Assembly: GCA_028287975.1 (NCBI GenBank)
Contig: JAQBOP010000186.1
Location: 1 to 51,115 of the forward strand
DNA: 51,115 nt
Source of the DNA: Mucilaginibacter sp.
GTDB lineage: Bacteria; Bacteroidota; Bacteroidia; Sphingobacteriales; Sphingobacteriaceae
Reading direction: 5' to 3'
Made by a program: the position numbers and the translations under genes. The notes beneath the pieces were generated by a model. The model was given only the letters and a program-made list of their open reading frames with translations. It was not told where the DNA came from and did no database searches. Of this stretch, positions 16,764 to 26,845 are shown in pieces; within the stretch, counting starts at the first letter, position 1, and every line of letters starts with the position of its first letter.

Positions 16764-18293
16764 TTATTTCTGGCTAAAATCCCAAAGCTTTAAATTTTTT
16801 ATTACTGATTTACCTTCTGCAAATACCCATAACGAGGTTGCATTTGCATCAGGGTAGATCATAGTAGAGATCACTTTCTCGCCGTCATTGCCAAATACTT
16901 CAAGCGATGAATTATCAACCAATACCTGGATCTTGATAATCCCATTCTCATCTTTCATTGGGGCGGCCATGATCAGGTTTTCGCGCGATTTATTACCTGC
17001 TTCCGCATTGCCGCAATCAACATATAATTGTTTCTTATCAGAATCATAGCCTATGATGATATTTTTGGTAACGTCAGGATTTTCAACAATGTAAAAACCG
17101 GTCTTTTTAGCTTTGCTTACATCAAATTCTGCGTCAATCCAATAAGAGTTCCCGGCAAACGGTCTTTCTTTATTTAGGCTGATGCGGGTGTCTTCAATTT
17201 TCAGATTCTTTTTCAGCAGCGTTTTACCCGTCGCGTATTTTGAAAGATTTTGGGTAACTATTGACGACGGCAACTGCCTTAATCTTAAACCGTTTTCGGT
17301 AGTGCGTAATGACAGGTCATGTGGGATAGACATCTGCCCTTTCCACGGATATGTTTCTTTGCGTCCGTCCTGGATCCAGCCCAATAAGATCTTTTTGTTT
17401 TGCGGAGCGTCGCGCCAGGCTATTGCGGCGTAAAAGGCATCGCCGTAATCAACAGGAAATACTTTTTTGCCATCATTATCATCTTTAAAAGTAGTGCCGT
17501 CAAAATCGCCTACAAAGTACTGGATCAGCGGGCCATGGTCGCCACCTGATGATACAAACAGTGCCCATTTAATTTTCTTAGGATCATCATCAACACTTAA
17601 TGGCAATAACGACGGGCACTCCCAGCCATTTTTGGTATACCCGGCAGGGCCGAAGTCGCTTAGCTTTGTCCACTCTTTCAGATCCTTTGAGCCGTAGAAA
17701 CGCACCATATGCTCATTAACCATGGATACGGTCATGATCCATTGTTTGGTTAATTCGTGCCAGAACACGTTAGGGTCCCTGAAATCGTGCTTATTCAGAT
17801 CAATAACCGGGTTATGGCTGTACATTTTATAACTCATGCCATTATCATTGCTATAAGCAATAAACTGCGACTCTTTTTGCTGCTTGGGCTGGTCGGCGGT
17901 AAAAATGGCTACGATTGGTGGCTTGTCAGTTGTTCCGAAACCGCTGGTGTTATTCTTATCCACCACTGCCGATCCTGAATAGATCCAGGTAGTGGTATCC
18001 CTGGTAACTACTTCGGGGATAGCCACCGGCAGGTAGTTCCATTGGATCAGGTCCTTACTGGTGGCATGGCCCCAGCTCATGTGGCCCCATTTGTTCTCGA
18101 ACGGATTATGCTGATAATATAACTGGAACTCACCATTTAAGAACAGCAAACCGTTAGGGTCGTTCGTCCAATTTTTTTCGGGAGTAAAATGGTAGCGAGG
18201 CCTCCACTGCGGAGTGGGCACTACTTTTTTCTGGCTAAATGCAGTTATTGCCGGCAATAAAAGCAAAATAACGATCAGTTTTTTACGTAACAT
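16764..18293 (-). CDS. GH32 fructan hydrolase (levanase/inulinase/invertase type)
   Basis: This 509-aa protein has a signal peptide (hydrophobic residues 6-20). The five-bladed propeller shows the nucleophile D45 in WTNDPNG, the transition-state stabiliser D173 in FRDPNVFW and the acid/base E225 in WECPSLLPL, the full GH32 triad. A C-terminal beta-sandwich with NSSLEVFGNDGEKVIS (about 460-475) is the usual GH32C domain. It releases fructose from levan, inulin or sucrose in the periplasm. There is no lipobox, so surface attachment is not expected. The gene is separated from the GH2 gene upstream on the same strand by 201 bases including a terminator, so it likely has its own promoter. Confidence 0.95.
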   Translation of the reverse strand: MLRKKLIVILLLLPAITAFSQKKVVPTPQWRPRYHFTPEKNWTNDPNGLLFLNGEFQLYYQHNPFENKWGHMSWGHATSKDLIQWNYLPVAIPEVVTRDTTTWIYSGSAVVDKNNTSGFGTTDKPPIVAIFTADQPKQQKESQFIAYSNDNGMSYKMYSHNPVIDLNKHDFRDPNVFWHELTKQWIMTVSMVNEHMVRFYGSKDLKEWTKLSDFGPAGYTKNGWECPSLLPLSVDDDPKKIKWALFVSSGGDHGPLIQYFVGDFDGTTFKDDNDGKKVFPVDYGDAFYAAIAWRDAPQNKKILLGWIQDGRKETYPWKGQMSIPHDLSLRTTENGLRLRQLPSSIVTQNLSKYATGKTLLKKNLKIEDTRISLNKERPFAGNSYWIDAEFDVSKAKKTGFYIVENPDVTKNIIIGYDSDKKQLYVDCGNAEAGNKSRENLIMAAPMKDENGIIKIQVLVDNSSLEVFGNDGEKVISTMIYPDANATSLWVFAEGKSVIKNLKLWDFSQK

Positions 18294-18407
18294 TGTTTAA
18301 GTCAGGGTTAGTAAAATTTATAATATAATCAGGTTTGTCCGGGCGTGTGATTGCACGTTTGGTTTTTAAAGATAGTACATTGTCATATAATTACGAAGTC
18401 ATATAAA

Positions 18408-18438
18408 CAGAAAAGGATGCCAATGGCATCCTTTTCTG
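18408..18438 (-). terminator. Intrinsic terminator of the GH2 gene
   Basis: A perfect 14-bp stem (18408-18421 with 18425-18438) closes a 3-base loop. On the minus strand it follows the GH2 stop by 56 bases and is followed by TTTATATG. It separates GH2 from GH32 transcription. Confidence 0.85.
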
Positions 18439-18456
18439 TTTCAGCAAGTTGTATAT

Positions 18457-18485
18457 ACAACGTTTCAATTAAAATAAAACGTTGT
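18457..18485. repeat. Short hairpin just after the GH2 stop
   Basis: ACAACGTTT at 18457-18465 pairs with AAACGTTGT at 18477-18485. It stands 9 bases downstream of the GH2 stop, ahead of the stronger terminator, and may protect the 3' end. Confidence 0.6.
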
Positions 18486-18494
18486 AAGCAAACT

Positions 18495-21400
18495 CTATTT
18501 CTTTTTAGTCAACTCAATCTTATAACTAAAGCTTGTAGCGTTAGCATAAACCCTGTAAGGTTCTAAAGGTTTTGGGCCGCAGCCGTTTGAGCCAACACCC
18601 AATGTTTTATGGCTGATGTTTAACACCGTGCCTTTACTTTTTGGCAAGTCTATTTTATACTCCGTCTTGTCCATATCTTCATCACTGTAAGGCAATGCCT
18701 CTACCTGGAATACCGAATCAACCTGCTTAATGCTCACGCCAGTGCCTTTTGCCGATGTAAGGTTGGCCCAGCGAACATCTTCGTGGTTGCCCTGATCCAT
18801 TGGTTTTTCATAGCCGGTCATTTGTTTAACAACGCTGCTTGCATAATGGCCAATGTCAGACCCTTTCTTCCGGTCGCCATAATTTTCCATCGGCCCACGG
18901 CCAAGGTAATCAAACTGATCCAAATCTTTATTCAGGAATATGCGGACACCAATCCTGGCCATCACCAGTTTCGAGTCAGCGTTAAAGTCAACATTATTAC
19001 CCGCTTTGATCTCGCCATTGCCATTAATGGTATAAACTACTTTATGGTGTACCACGAAGCCTTCTTTACCTGTACCGGTCAAGCTTGCGTTTATTTGCAC
19101 TATGTTTTTGGCAACCTGGGTACTCTTAACCTCATCAACAGTCCAGCTTAGATCTTTCAGGCCGTATTTAACCCAGTCGCGGTATGCCCACATATCATCT
19201 ATCTGGTGCGGCGCGCGCCATAGGTGCAGCATAGGGCCACCATTTTCCTGTAGTATATTATCACCGTCTTTCTCCATTTTGGTAAATGTTCCTTTTACCT
19301 TATCAAACTCAAGGCTAAAATCAGCGCCTTTCACTTTGATGTTGCTTTTTGAATCGTCAAGGCTCAGCTTATCACCCTGCGACTGGCTTGGTATAGCCGG
19401 CACCGGGGTATGCAATTCAAATTGTTGCTCGGCAACTTCAAAGCCTTTTTTGGCCCAAAGTTTATCTGTACTTAAATCGAAAGAGATCCTTACAAAATAC
19501 TCGGCACCCGGTTTAGGGCTGATGGTATAAGGTAAGGTGATATCCTTTTCCTGCCCCGGACTGATCAGGCCAACATTTAATGGCCCTGTTGATATGGTGG
19601 TTCCGTTCTCGCTTACTTCCCATTTAGCGGTGAAGCTATTAAGGTTAATAAACTGGTAACGGTTTTTAATAGTGAATTGCTTTTTGTCCAGGTCTTTAGC
19701 CTTAATGGTGATCCATTGATAAGCATGTTTCAATTCAGGAAAATGCGGTTTAGGTGTCCTGTCAGAAAACACTACACCTTTGTGGATAAAGTAATGGTCT
19801 GTAGGGTATTCGCCAAAGCCACCGCCAAATGCCGTGATTTGGTGGTCAGGGTCGCGCTTGTTGTAGATCCCCTGATCCTGCCATTCCCAAATTGCGCCGC
19901 CTAATAAGTTTGGATATTTGTCGAATAAATCATTGTAGAGATCAACCGAGCCCATCGAGTTGAACATGGCGTGTGCGTATTCGCATAAATAATACGGTTT
20001 GGTCAGTTTATCATCTTTGGCGTGTTCTTCAACCCCGTCAATTCCGGTATACATCTGGCTGTCAATATCTGCCGGATTTTTATCGTCACCAATACCAAAA
20101 CCTTCGTAATGGGTTGGCCTGTCGTCAATCGCTTTAATGGCTTTTAACGCCGCCCGGAAGTTTGATCCGCCCCGGCCGCACTCGTTACCTAACGACCAGA
20201 TCACAACCGCCGCATGGTTTTTAAAATTCTCGACATTGGCTACGTTACGCTCTATGATAGCCGCTTTAATGGTTGGTTCTTCGTTAAATTGATTTTGCTG
20301 CGCGTGGCACTCCACGTTTGCTTCAGCTACCAAATAAATACCGTACTCGTCGCATAGCTCATACCAACGCGGATCGTCAGAGTAGTGGCAGGTACGTACG
20401 TGGTTGCTGTTGGTTTGTTTGATCAATACAATATCGCGGACCATTTGCTCCTCGGTAATGGCGTGGCCATCATCGGGCCAGTTCTCGTGGCGATTAACAC
20501 CTTTTAATTTTATAGGTGTACCGTTAACCAGGAATAATCGTCCTTTAATTTCTATCTCGCGGAAACCGGTACGTGCCGACATAGTTTCTACAGTGCTACC
20601 ACCACTATTTAAAGTAATTACCGTAGTATACAATTTAGGCGTTTCGGCAGTCCATTTTTGCGGGTTGTTTACATGGAAACTGGTTTCGACGGTTACCTCT
20701 TCACCCGGCTTTAATGCAGGCACGGCTTTTTTAACCTCGGCACCCGGTACAGCCACTGAACCATTGTATAACTTCACCAGGATCTGACGTGCCGGTACGG
20801 CTTTGCTGCCGTAGTTTTTTACTTTCGTTGATACGTTAAGATCGGCATCCTTATATTGCTTATCAAGCTTGGTTTTGATAAAGAAATCCCGGATATGTTC
20901 TTGCGGGGCGCTCCATAGGGTTACATTCCTGAAGATGCCGCTCAAACGCCACATATCCTGGTTTTCAAGGTAACTGCCCGATACAAAGCGGTAAACCTCT
21001 ACCGCCAGCATATTTTTACCGGGATGCACATATTTGGTCAGGTCGAACTCGGCAGCGTTACGGCTGTTCACGCTATAGCCTACTTTTTTGCCGTTTACCC
21101 AGATAAAGAAACCGGCATCTACGCCATCAAAGGTGATAAATATGCGACGGCCGTTCCAGTTTGCAGGCACATCAAAATCGCGGCGGTAACTGCCTACCGG
21201 GTTGCGTTCGTGAACGGTAGTATATTTTTTATTGGTAGGCTCGGTCATTACCCTTGGGTAATCGCTATCGAAGATCAGCGTAAAATTGCTGTAATCCGGC
21301 GTGCCGTAACCCTGTACCTGGAACGATGATGGTACTTTTATATCTTTCCATTTTGACACATCATAATTAGTCTTATAGAAGTTAACCGGGCGTTTTTGCG

Positions 21401-21698
21401 GCCAGTCTACCCAATTAAACTTCCACATGCCATTTAAGCTCATAGCTAAAGACGACGCATGGCGGTTAGCCTTTAACGCTTCAACCAAATTGCTGTAAGG
21501 CATTAACGTGGCGTGGTCTGCCTCTTTGTTAATGCCGATATTTTCGGGATCTTCAATTTCTTTAGGAACGGTAGCTGTATCAGTAGGCGAAAAATTACTT
21601 CCTAACGGTACCGTTTGCTGACTGAAGCTTATTTTATGACTGAAAATAAGCATCAATAACAGTGTTACAACTTCTTTCTTAAATAAGACTTTGTTCAT
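18495..21698 (-). CDS. GH2 beta-galactosidase, LacZ type
   Basis: This is a full-length LacZ-type GH2 enzyme of about 1067 aa, with sugar-binding N-terminal domain (GSYRRDFDVP, FDGVDAGFFIWVNGKKVGY), immunoglobulin-like domains, a TIM barrel (KLKGVNRHENWPDDGHAI) and a C-terminal beta-galactosidase small-chain domain. Acid/base glutamate is near E506 (SLGNECGRG) and the nucleophile near E573 (YLCEYAHAM). A signal peptide marks it as periplasmic. The ATG at 21698 is preferred; the frame also runs to a GTG at 21707, three codons earlier. It cleaves terminal beta-galactosides, or possibly a related beta-glycoside. A terminator between it and SusD upstream suggests its own promoter in the 221-base gap. 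Confidence 0.93.
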   Translation of the reverse strand: MNKVLFKKEVVTLLLMLIFSHKISFSQQTVPLGSNFSPTDTATVPKEIEDPENIGINKEADHATLMPYSNLVEALKANRHASSLAMSLNGMWKFNWVDWPQKRPVNFYKTNYDVSKWKDIKVPSSFQVQGYGTPDYSNFTLIFDSDYPRVMTEPTNKKYTTVHERNPVGSYRRDFDVPANWNGRRIFITFDGVDAGFFIWVNGKKVGYSVNSRNAAEFDLTKYVHPGKNMLAVEVYRFVSGSYLENQDMWRLSGIFRNVTLWSAPQEHIRDFFIKTKLDKQYKDADLNVSTKVKNYGSKAVPARQILVKLYNGSVAVPGAEVKKAVPALKPGEEVTVETSFHVNNPQKWTAETPKLYTTVITLNSGGSTVETMSARTGFREIEIKGRLFLVNGTPIKLKGVNRHENWPDDGHAITEEQMVRDIVLIKQTNSNHVRTCHYSDDPRWYELCDEYGIYLVAEANVECHAQQNQFNEEPTIKAAIIERNVANVENFKNHAAVVIWSLGNECGRGGSNFRAALKAIKAIDDRPTHYEGFGIGDDKNPADIDSQMYTGIDGVEEHAKDDKLTKPYYLCEYAHAMFNSMGSVDLYNDLFDKYPNLLGGAIWEWQDQGIYNKRDPDHQITAFGGGFGEYPTDHYFIHKGVVFSDRTPKPHFPELKHAYQWITIKAKDLDKKQFTIKNRYQFINLNSFTAKWEVSENGTTISTGPLNVGLISPGQEKDITLPYTISPKPGAEYFVRISFDLSTDKLWAKKGFEVAEQQFELHTPVPAIPSQSQGDKLSLDDSKSNIKVKGADFSLEFDKVKGTFTKMEKDGDNILQENGGPMLHLWRAPHQIDDMWAYRDWVKYGLKDLSWTVDEVKSTQVAKNIVQINASLTGTGKEGFVVHHKVVYTINGNGEIKAGNNVDFNADSKLVMARIGVRIFLNKDLDQFDYLGRGPMENYGDRKKGSDIGHYASSVVKQMTGYEKPMDQGNHEDVRWANLTSAKGTGVSIKQVDSVFQVEALPYSDEDMDKTEYKIDLPKSKGTVLNISHKTLGVGSNGCGPKPLEPYRVYANATSFSYKIELTKKK

Positions 21699-21875
21699 GA
21701 TTATCACTTAATAGTTAATTTGTTGGGTTATAAATGCAACTGCCGCCTTATCACGTATTTGCATTTAGCAGATTCATTTGGTATCGACGCTAAAAGTAAA
21801 TTTTTTCAATGACTTTTTGATCGATTTTTACGCAAACGTTACCGCAATTGGGTTAGCGTATTCACAATTATTAAA

Positions 21876-21905
21876 ACCAAAAAGGCGCCCCGTTAAGAGC
21901 GCCTT
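21876..21905 (-). terminator. Intrinsic terminator after susD
   Basis: The stem AAGGCGC/GCGCCTT (21882-21888 with 21899-21905) is followed on the minus strand by a T-rich run. It lies 24 bases after the SusD stop, so the SusC/SusD transcript should end before GH2. Confidence 0.75.
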
Positions 21906-21928
21906 CGTAAATTAATATAAATGTTTAA

Positions 21929-23635
21929 TTACCAACCCGGATTCTGCGGAAGCAGGGATGGATCTGTTTGTAAACTTTCTGTTGGTACCGGCCACAAATA
22001 ATGTTTTGCCGGGTTAAAGAGCCTTACTACCAGTTTAATGTAGGCCGTACTGTTAGCGGCAAATTTAGCACCACGCACTTCATTACCTACCGGGCGATTT
22101 AACACCGTTTCGGCAATTTTCCAGCGTTTGATATCGTCGTAACGTAATGACTCAAATGCCAGTTCGCTTCGCCGTTCGTTTCTAACCTGGTCACGCATGC
22201 TCATAGCAGTGTTGCCCGGATAGTTTAGCGCAAGTGAATTGGTGAACCCCGCTCTTGTACGTAAAGGTTTAATGGTAGCATCCCAAACCGCGGCAGTCAT
22301 TTGCCCCAATTCTGTCTTAGCTTCTGCCTCCATCAGCAATACTTCGGCCCAACGCGTTATGATAATGTTCTCGCCAAATTGGAACGTACCACCAACCGCG
22401 GTTGGATCATAATATTTACGCCAGAAATAGCCTGAACTGGTAAAGTTACCGGTTGAGTTGTTATACTCATTTTTAGTGATTCCACCGCTTGGAGTAGTAC
22501 CCGGTTTAATATAAATTGTTTGCGTGCCGCCCAGGTTGTTTACCCATTGATAGCCATTGTAAACTACTGTGTATCCCAATCGAGGATCGCGGTTTACATA
22601 TTGATTGTTTTCATCATAGCCTGAACCCGCATCGGTTATCGCTTTACCATCCAATGTCAAATAGCTTTCTACAAGATCCTGGGTTGGCACTAAATTGCTG
22701 TTGGTTGACGCGGTTGCATTAGGCCCGGTATAAAACGGACCAAAATCTCCCCAATCTGTCCAGACGCGATCTGGTGCAGCATATTCCAGGTCTGCTATAA
22801 CTTCTGAGTTATATTTATTATTTGCGGCAAAAATATCCGGGAATTTAGGCACCAGCGAATACGTACCGTTTGTTCCCTGGTTATTCATCAGGTCCTCACA
22901 TACAGCCGAGCATTCTGCCCAGCGACTGTTGTATAACAATACCCTTGCTTTCATAGCCAGCGCGGCACCTTTTGTTATACGGCCCCGATCATTAGCTGCC
23001 TGTGCATCCCGGGTAGGCAATACCGCGGCGCACGAATCAAGTTCATTTAATATAAAAGTAACTACATCTGCCTTAGGCGTTCTTTTAATTGATTTTGATT
23101 CATCAATACTTAGTACGTGTGTAACCAGCGGTACGTCACCATAAAAATTGGTCAGCCTGAATAAAGCTTGTGCCCTCAAGTAACGGGCTTCGGCTTTCAT
23201 CCGGGTAATGAGCGGCGCGCCTAATGAAGTATTTCTGTCGATGTTTTCTAAAAACAGGTTACATGACCTAATGTTAGCGTAGTAACTGCCCCACTCATAT
23301 TTAACACGGTTTATACCCGGGTTAAAGTTGGCATCATTACCGCTTGATATTTCTGTTGGCGTGCCCACGTTTACATCCAGCGGGCAGTACGCGTTATCAG
23401 ACAGGGCCTCATTATAAAAATAAGCCTGCGAAGCCGAACTTGAATTAGGATAGCCGCCGCTTATCTGCTGATTGTAGCAGTTGTCAAGAGCGACGTTTGC
23501 ATTGGCGCTGATTTTCCAAAACTCATCATCGGTGTACCTGTCTCTCGGAGTAAGGTCGATCTTTTTACAGCTGGCAAAAGCGGCAGCAATAAGCATGATG
23601 ATGACACTTGATCTATTTATAAAGCTTAAACGCAT
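21929..23635 (-). CDS. SusD/RagB-family nutrient-binding lipoprotein
   Basis: This 568-aa protein starts with a signal ending in FASCKK, a lipobox with outer-membrane export context (KKIDLTPRDRY). The helical TPR core is seen in MKAEARYLRAQALFRLTNFYGDVPL-like segments around residue 145, written here only in part, and the C-terminal family signature RNERRSELAFESLRYDDIKRW lies near residues 497-517. SusD proteins lid the SusC porin and bind glycans at the cell surface. The partner SusC ends 18 bases upstream on the same strand. The SusD fold is clear, but the glycan bound cannot be told from sequence; GH32 and GH2 nearby suggest fructans or galactosides. Confidence 0.96.
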   Translation of the reverse strand: MRLSFINRSSVIIMLIAAAFASCKKIDLTPRDRYTDDEFWKISANANVALDNCYNQQISGGYPNSSSASQAYFYNEALSDNAYCPLDVNVGTPTEISSGNDANFNPGINRVKYEWGSYYANIRSCNLFLENIDRNTSLGAPLITRMKAEARYLRAQALFRLTNFYGDVPLVTHVLSIDESKSIKRTPKADVVTFILNELDSCAAVLPTRDAQAANDRGRITKGAALAMKARVLLYNSRWAECSAVCEDLMNNQGTNGTYSLVPKFPDIFAANNKYNSEVIADLEYAAPDRVWTDWGDFGPFYTGPNATASTNSNLVPTQDLVESYLTLDGKAITDAGSGYDENNQYVNRDPRLGYTVVYNGYQWVNNLGGTQTIYIKPGTTPSGGITKNEYNNSTGNFTSSGYFWRKYYDPTAVGGTFQFGENIIITRWAEVLLMEAEAKTELGQMTAAVWDATIKPLRTRAGFTNSLALNYPGNTAMSMRDQVRNERRSELAFESLRYDDIKRWKIAETVLNRPVGNEVRGAKFAANSTAYIKLVVRLFNPAKHYLWPVPTESLQTDPSLLPQNPGW

Positions 23636-23653
23636 GATTTTAAATTTTAATTG

Positions 23654-26600
23654 TTAAAAAGTTAAGTCTAAACCTAAACCATAGAATTTAGCCAACGGAT
23701 ACCCTCTTGGTGTATCAGCGCCGACGGTATTATCCAGGTTATTGCCAAATTCTGTTCCCTCAGGATCAGTAAACTTTAATGGCGATATGGTTAACAGATT
23801 CTGAGCAGTGAAATAGATCCTTGCCTTTTGGATGCTTACTTTACTTAACATAGCCGTTGGGAACGTATAGCCTATTTGCACATTTTTTAACCTGCCATAA
23901 GCCGCGTTAAACAAATACATGTCTGATCCTGTACGAAAGTTGTTGTTGTTTGCAGGGGTTCCGTTTTCGGCCAGGCGTGGGTATTTGGCACCCGTATTTT
24001 GCGGGGTCCAGAAATCGCTTGAGCTATCATATACAGTACCACCATAGTTACTGAAGTGGTAAGGTTCAATTAACTCACCACGTATTAGCTCTTGTCTTTT
24101 TAACACACCTTGTATAAATATAGTAGCGTCAAAATTTTTGAAGCTGACATTATAATTTAAACCAAAAGTATAGTGAGGGAATGGGTCGCCCAGAATAAAT
24201 TTATCGCTGGCATCGATCTTACCATCACCATTTTTATCCACAAATTTCCAGTCGCCCGGGGCCAGATCCGTGGTGCTGTAATTGGCGAAGTGCGGATAAC
24301 TGTCAACCTCGGCCTGTGTTTGATATAAGCCGGCGGTTTTATAGCCCTGGTAAACGGTAATTGGATAGCCTACACGCCTGACAAACTCAAACTCTTCGCG
24401 CTGGAAAACGTTCTCGGTTTGATTAAAGCTATACGCCAGTAATTTACTGGTAGCGTTTGAGATACTAAAAGTAAGGTTATGGCTAAATAACTCGCCCCTG
24501 GTGTTATAGGTTATTTTTACCTCCCAGCCCCTGTCTTGTACCTTTGATATATTATAAGTAGGTACTATCGCTGTGAACAGGCTGTTATTATTTACAGTAT
24601 TGCCGCCATATATAGACGGGATATCCTGACGGGGCGCCAATATATCGCTGGTTATCTTATTATAGTAATCAGCATCTATCAATAATTTGCCTTTAAAAAA
24701 GCTTAAATCAGCGCCTACGTCAAAGGTCGCGGCTTTTTCCCAGGTTAAACCCGGGTTCGCAAGATATTCTGTATAACCGGCCGCAGGGTTATTATTAAAA
24801 GCATATGCAGGCGTCGAGTTAATCAGATAATTAGTGGTATATTGATAAGCTGCCACGTTTTGATTACCTAAAATACCGTAGTTGGCGTGCAACCTTAAAT
24901 CACCATAACGGTCTTTGTAATCTTTCATAAAGTCTTCCTCGGTGATGCGCCATGAAGCACCTATTGACGGGAAGAAGCCCCAGCGGCCATCTTTCGGAAA
25001 GTTAGATGACTCATCCGCTCTGAAGGTTCCATCCACATAATATTTGCTATTGTATGAATAAGAAAAACGTCCAAAAACAGAATTTAACGTGGTTTCCTGG
25101 GTATTGGAAACCGAGTTGATGGAAGCGCCTTTATCAACCAATGTGGTATTGGTTATGCCGCCTAATAACGAGTCGGTTAATGTTTTACGAATTTCGTTGC
25201 CTTCATTTATGTATGATTCATTAGCTAAACCAACCAAAACATTGATATCATGTTTACCCAGTGTTTTGGTATACTCGCCAATTAAGTTGGTATTGGTAGC
25301 CAGTGATTTTGAATCGATATTTGCAGTTGGTGAATCAGTGTTTGACTCGCCCGACGGGTAATACTGCAAATGCACCCCGCGCTGCAATTGCGAATTTGAT
25401 TTTACAGTACCACCAAACACTGCCCTGATCTGGAACGAAGGCGTAATATGATATCCGGCAGTAAAGCTACCATTTATCTCATCGTTGTTGTTGTAAACGA
25501 AACCACCGTTTCTTAACAGGTAAAGCGGGTTGCTGGTAACAAAGCCCGTTATGTACCGGCCCTGCGGATCCTGGAAACTGTCGGTTAACGGCGCACGTAA
25601 AGCGTCGCCAATAACATCGTTATATGGATTATTGGTTTGCGTTTTTGCATAGGTTAAGTTCCATGCGGTGTTAAATTTGCCCAATGTAGCAGTTTCGTTT
25701 AAACGAAAGTTAAAACGTCTAATACCATAATTACCGTTAATTAAGCTTTGCTCCAAAAAGCTGCGCTGGTCAAAATAACCAAAAGACATCAGGTAAGTAT
25801 TAGTTGCCGAGCCACCGCTGATAGATACATTTTGATTGGTTTGCGGCGCATTGTGCAAAATAGTTTCCAATCGCCAGTCGCCATTGCCTGCTGCTTTTAT
25901 AGAGTCAATTTGCCGCTGGCTATATTGTGGTGGCCTGCCCGAATTAGCTAACGACATATTTTTGTCTTCGGCATTCACCCATGCGTCAACCGGGTGAAAT
26001 TGAATTTTAGGTGTCTGTACACCATAAATACCATTATAAGTTACTCTTGGCGGAGTGTTTAATTTACCTTTTTTAGTAGTAACCAGGATAACGCCGTTTG
26101 CGGAACGTGAACCGTAAATAGCCGCCGATCCCGCATCTTTCAATACCGAAATATTGTCGATATCATTCGGGTTAAGCGTATTAATATCACCACCTATAAT
26201 ACCGTCAATAACTACTAATGGATCATTATTACCGGTGGTACCGGTACCGCGAATATTTATATTAAAGTTTCCTCCCTGGCCGGTTGGATCGTTTCCTTTT
26301 TGTTGGATGATCAGGTTAGGCGACTCGCCTTGCAAAGCCTGGGTAACACTGGTAACCGGCCGCCCCGCAACTGCTTTATCGCCGGATACGCCATCAACAG
26401 CACCTGTCAACGAGATCTTTTTGGCGGTACCGTAGCCAATAACAACAACCTCGTTCAATGCCTTGTTAGTGGCTGTCATCTTAACGTCGATAGTTGCTTT
26501 GCTTTGAATGGCGATTTCCTGCGGCTGGTATCCCAGGTATGAGAAAACAAGGGTTGCGGTTGGCTCTGCACTGATAGAGTAGTTACCGTTGGCATCGGTA

Positions 26601-26845
26601 GCAACCCCTTCGCCGCTTTCTTTAATTTTCACAGATACACCTATCAAGGTTTCGCCGGTTGTGGCATCCGTCACTTTTCCTTTTACGGTTATGGGCGCGG
26701 CATTTTTAACAACTGCTAACTTGCCTGCATTAGCATTATCATTGTGATTTTTAGCAAAGCTTAAGCTTGCAATAAATAAAAGTATAATACTACCTAAATA
26801 CCGGTGCTTAGTAAGGGGTATTTTCTTAATAAAATTCTGTTTCAT
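23654..26845 (-). CDS. SusC/RagA-family TonB-linked outer membrane transporter
   Basis: This 1063-aa protein carries a signal peptide (residues 1-31, ending LSFA), a carboxypeptidase-regulatory-like beta-sandwich (ITVKGKVTDATTGETLIGVS, about 52-125), then the TonB box region with the family hallmark NEVVVIGYGTAKK, the plug domain (PLVVIDGIIGGDINTLNPND; SAAIYGSRSANGVILVTTKKG) and a 22-strand barrel ending in a C-terminal phenylalanine (LGLDLTF). It imports oligosaccharides across the outer membrane with SusD, using TonB energy. No sigma/anti-sigma pair or hybrid two-component sensor is next to it, and it lacks the N-terminal STN extension used for transenvelope signalling, so its regulator is elsewhere. 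Confidence 0.97.
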   Translation of the reverse strand: MKQNFIKKIPLTKHRYLGSIILLFIASLSFAKNHNDNANAGKLAVVKNAAPITVKGKVTDATTGETLIGVSVKIKESGEGVATDANGNYSISAEPTATLVFSYLGYQPQEIAIQSKATIDVKMTATNKALNEVVVIGYGTAKKISLTGAVDGVSGDKAVAGRPVTSVTQALQGESPNLIIQQKGNDPTGQGGNFNINIRGTGTTGNNDPLVVIDGIIGGDINTLNPNDIDNISVLKDAGSAAIYGSRSANGVILVTTKKGKLNTPPRVTYNGIYGVQTPKIQFHPVDAWVNAEDKNMSLANSGRPPQYSQRQIDSIKAAGNGDWRLETILHNAPQTNQNVSISGGSATNTYLMSFGYFDQRSFLEQSLINGNYGIRRFNFRLNETATLGKFNTAWNLTYAKTQTNNPYNDVIGDALRAPLTDSFQDPQGRYITGFVTSNPLYLLRNGGFVYNNNDEINGSFTAGYHITPSFQIRAVFGGTVKSNSQLQRGVHLQYYPSGESNTDSPTANIDSKSLATNTNLIGEYTKTLGKHDINVLVGLANESYINEGNEIRKTLTDSLLGGITNTTLVDKGASINSVSNTQETTLNSVFGRFSYSYNSKYYVDGTFRADESSNFPKDGRWGFFPSIGASWRITEEDFMKDYKDRYGDLRLHANYGILGNQNVAAYQYTTNYLINSTPAYAFNNNPAAGYTEYLANPGLTWEKAATFDVGADLSFFKGKLLIDADYYNKITSDILAPRQDIPSIYGGNTVNNNSLFTAIVPTYNISKVQDRGWEVKITYNTRGELFSHNLTFSISNATSKLLAYSFNQTENVFQREEFEFVRRVGYPITVYQGYKTAGLYQTQAEVDSYPHFANYSTTDLAPGDWKFVDKNGDGKIDASDKFILGDPFPHYTFGLNYNVSFKNFDATIFIQGVLKRQELIRGELIEPYHFSNYGGTVYDSSSDFWTPQNTGAKYPRLAENGTPANNNNFRTGSDMYLFNAAYGRLKNVQIGYTFPTAMLSKVSIQKARIYFTAQNLLTISPLKFTDPEGTEFGNNLDNTVGADTPRGYPLAKFYGLGLDLTF

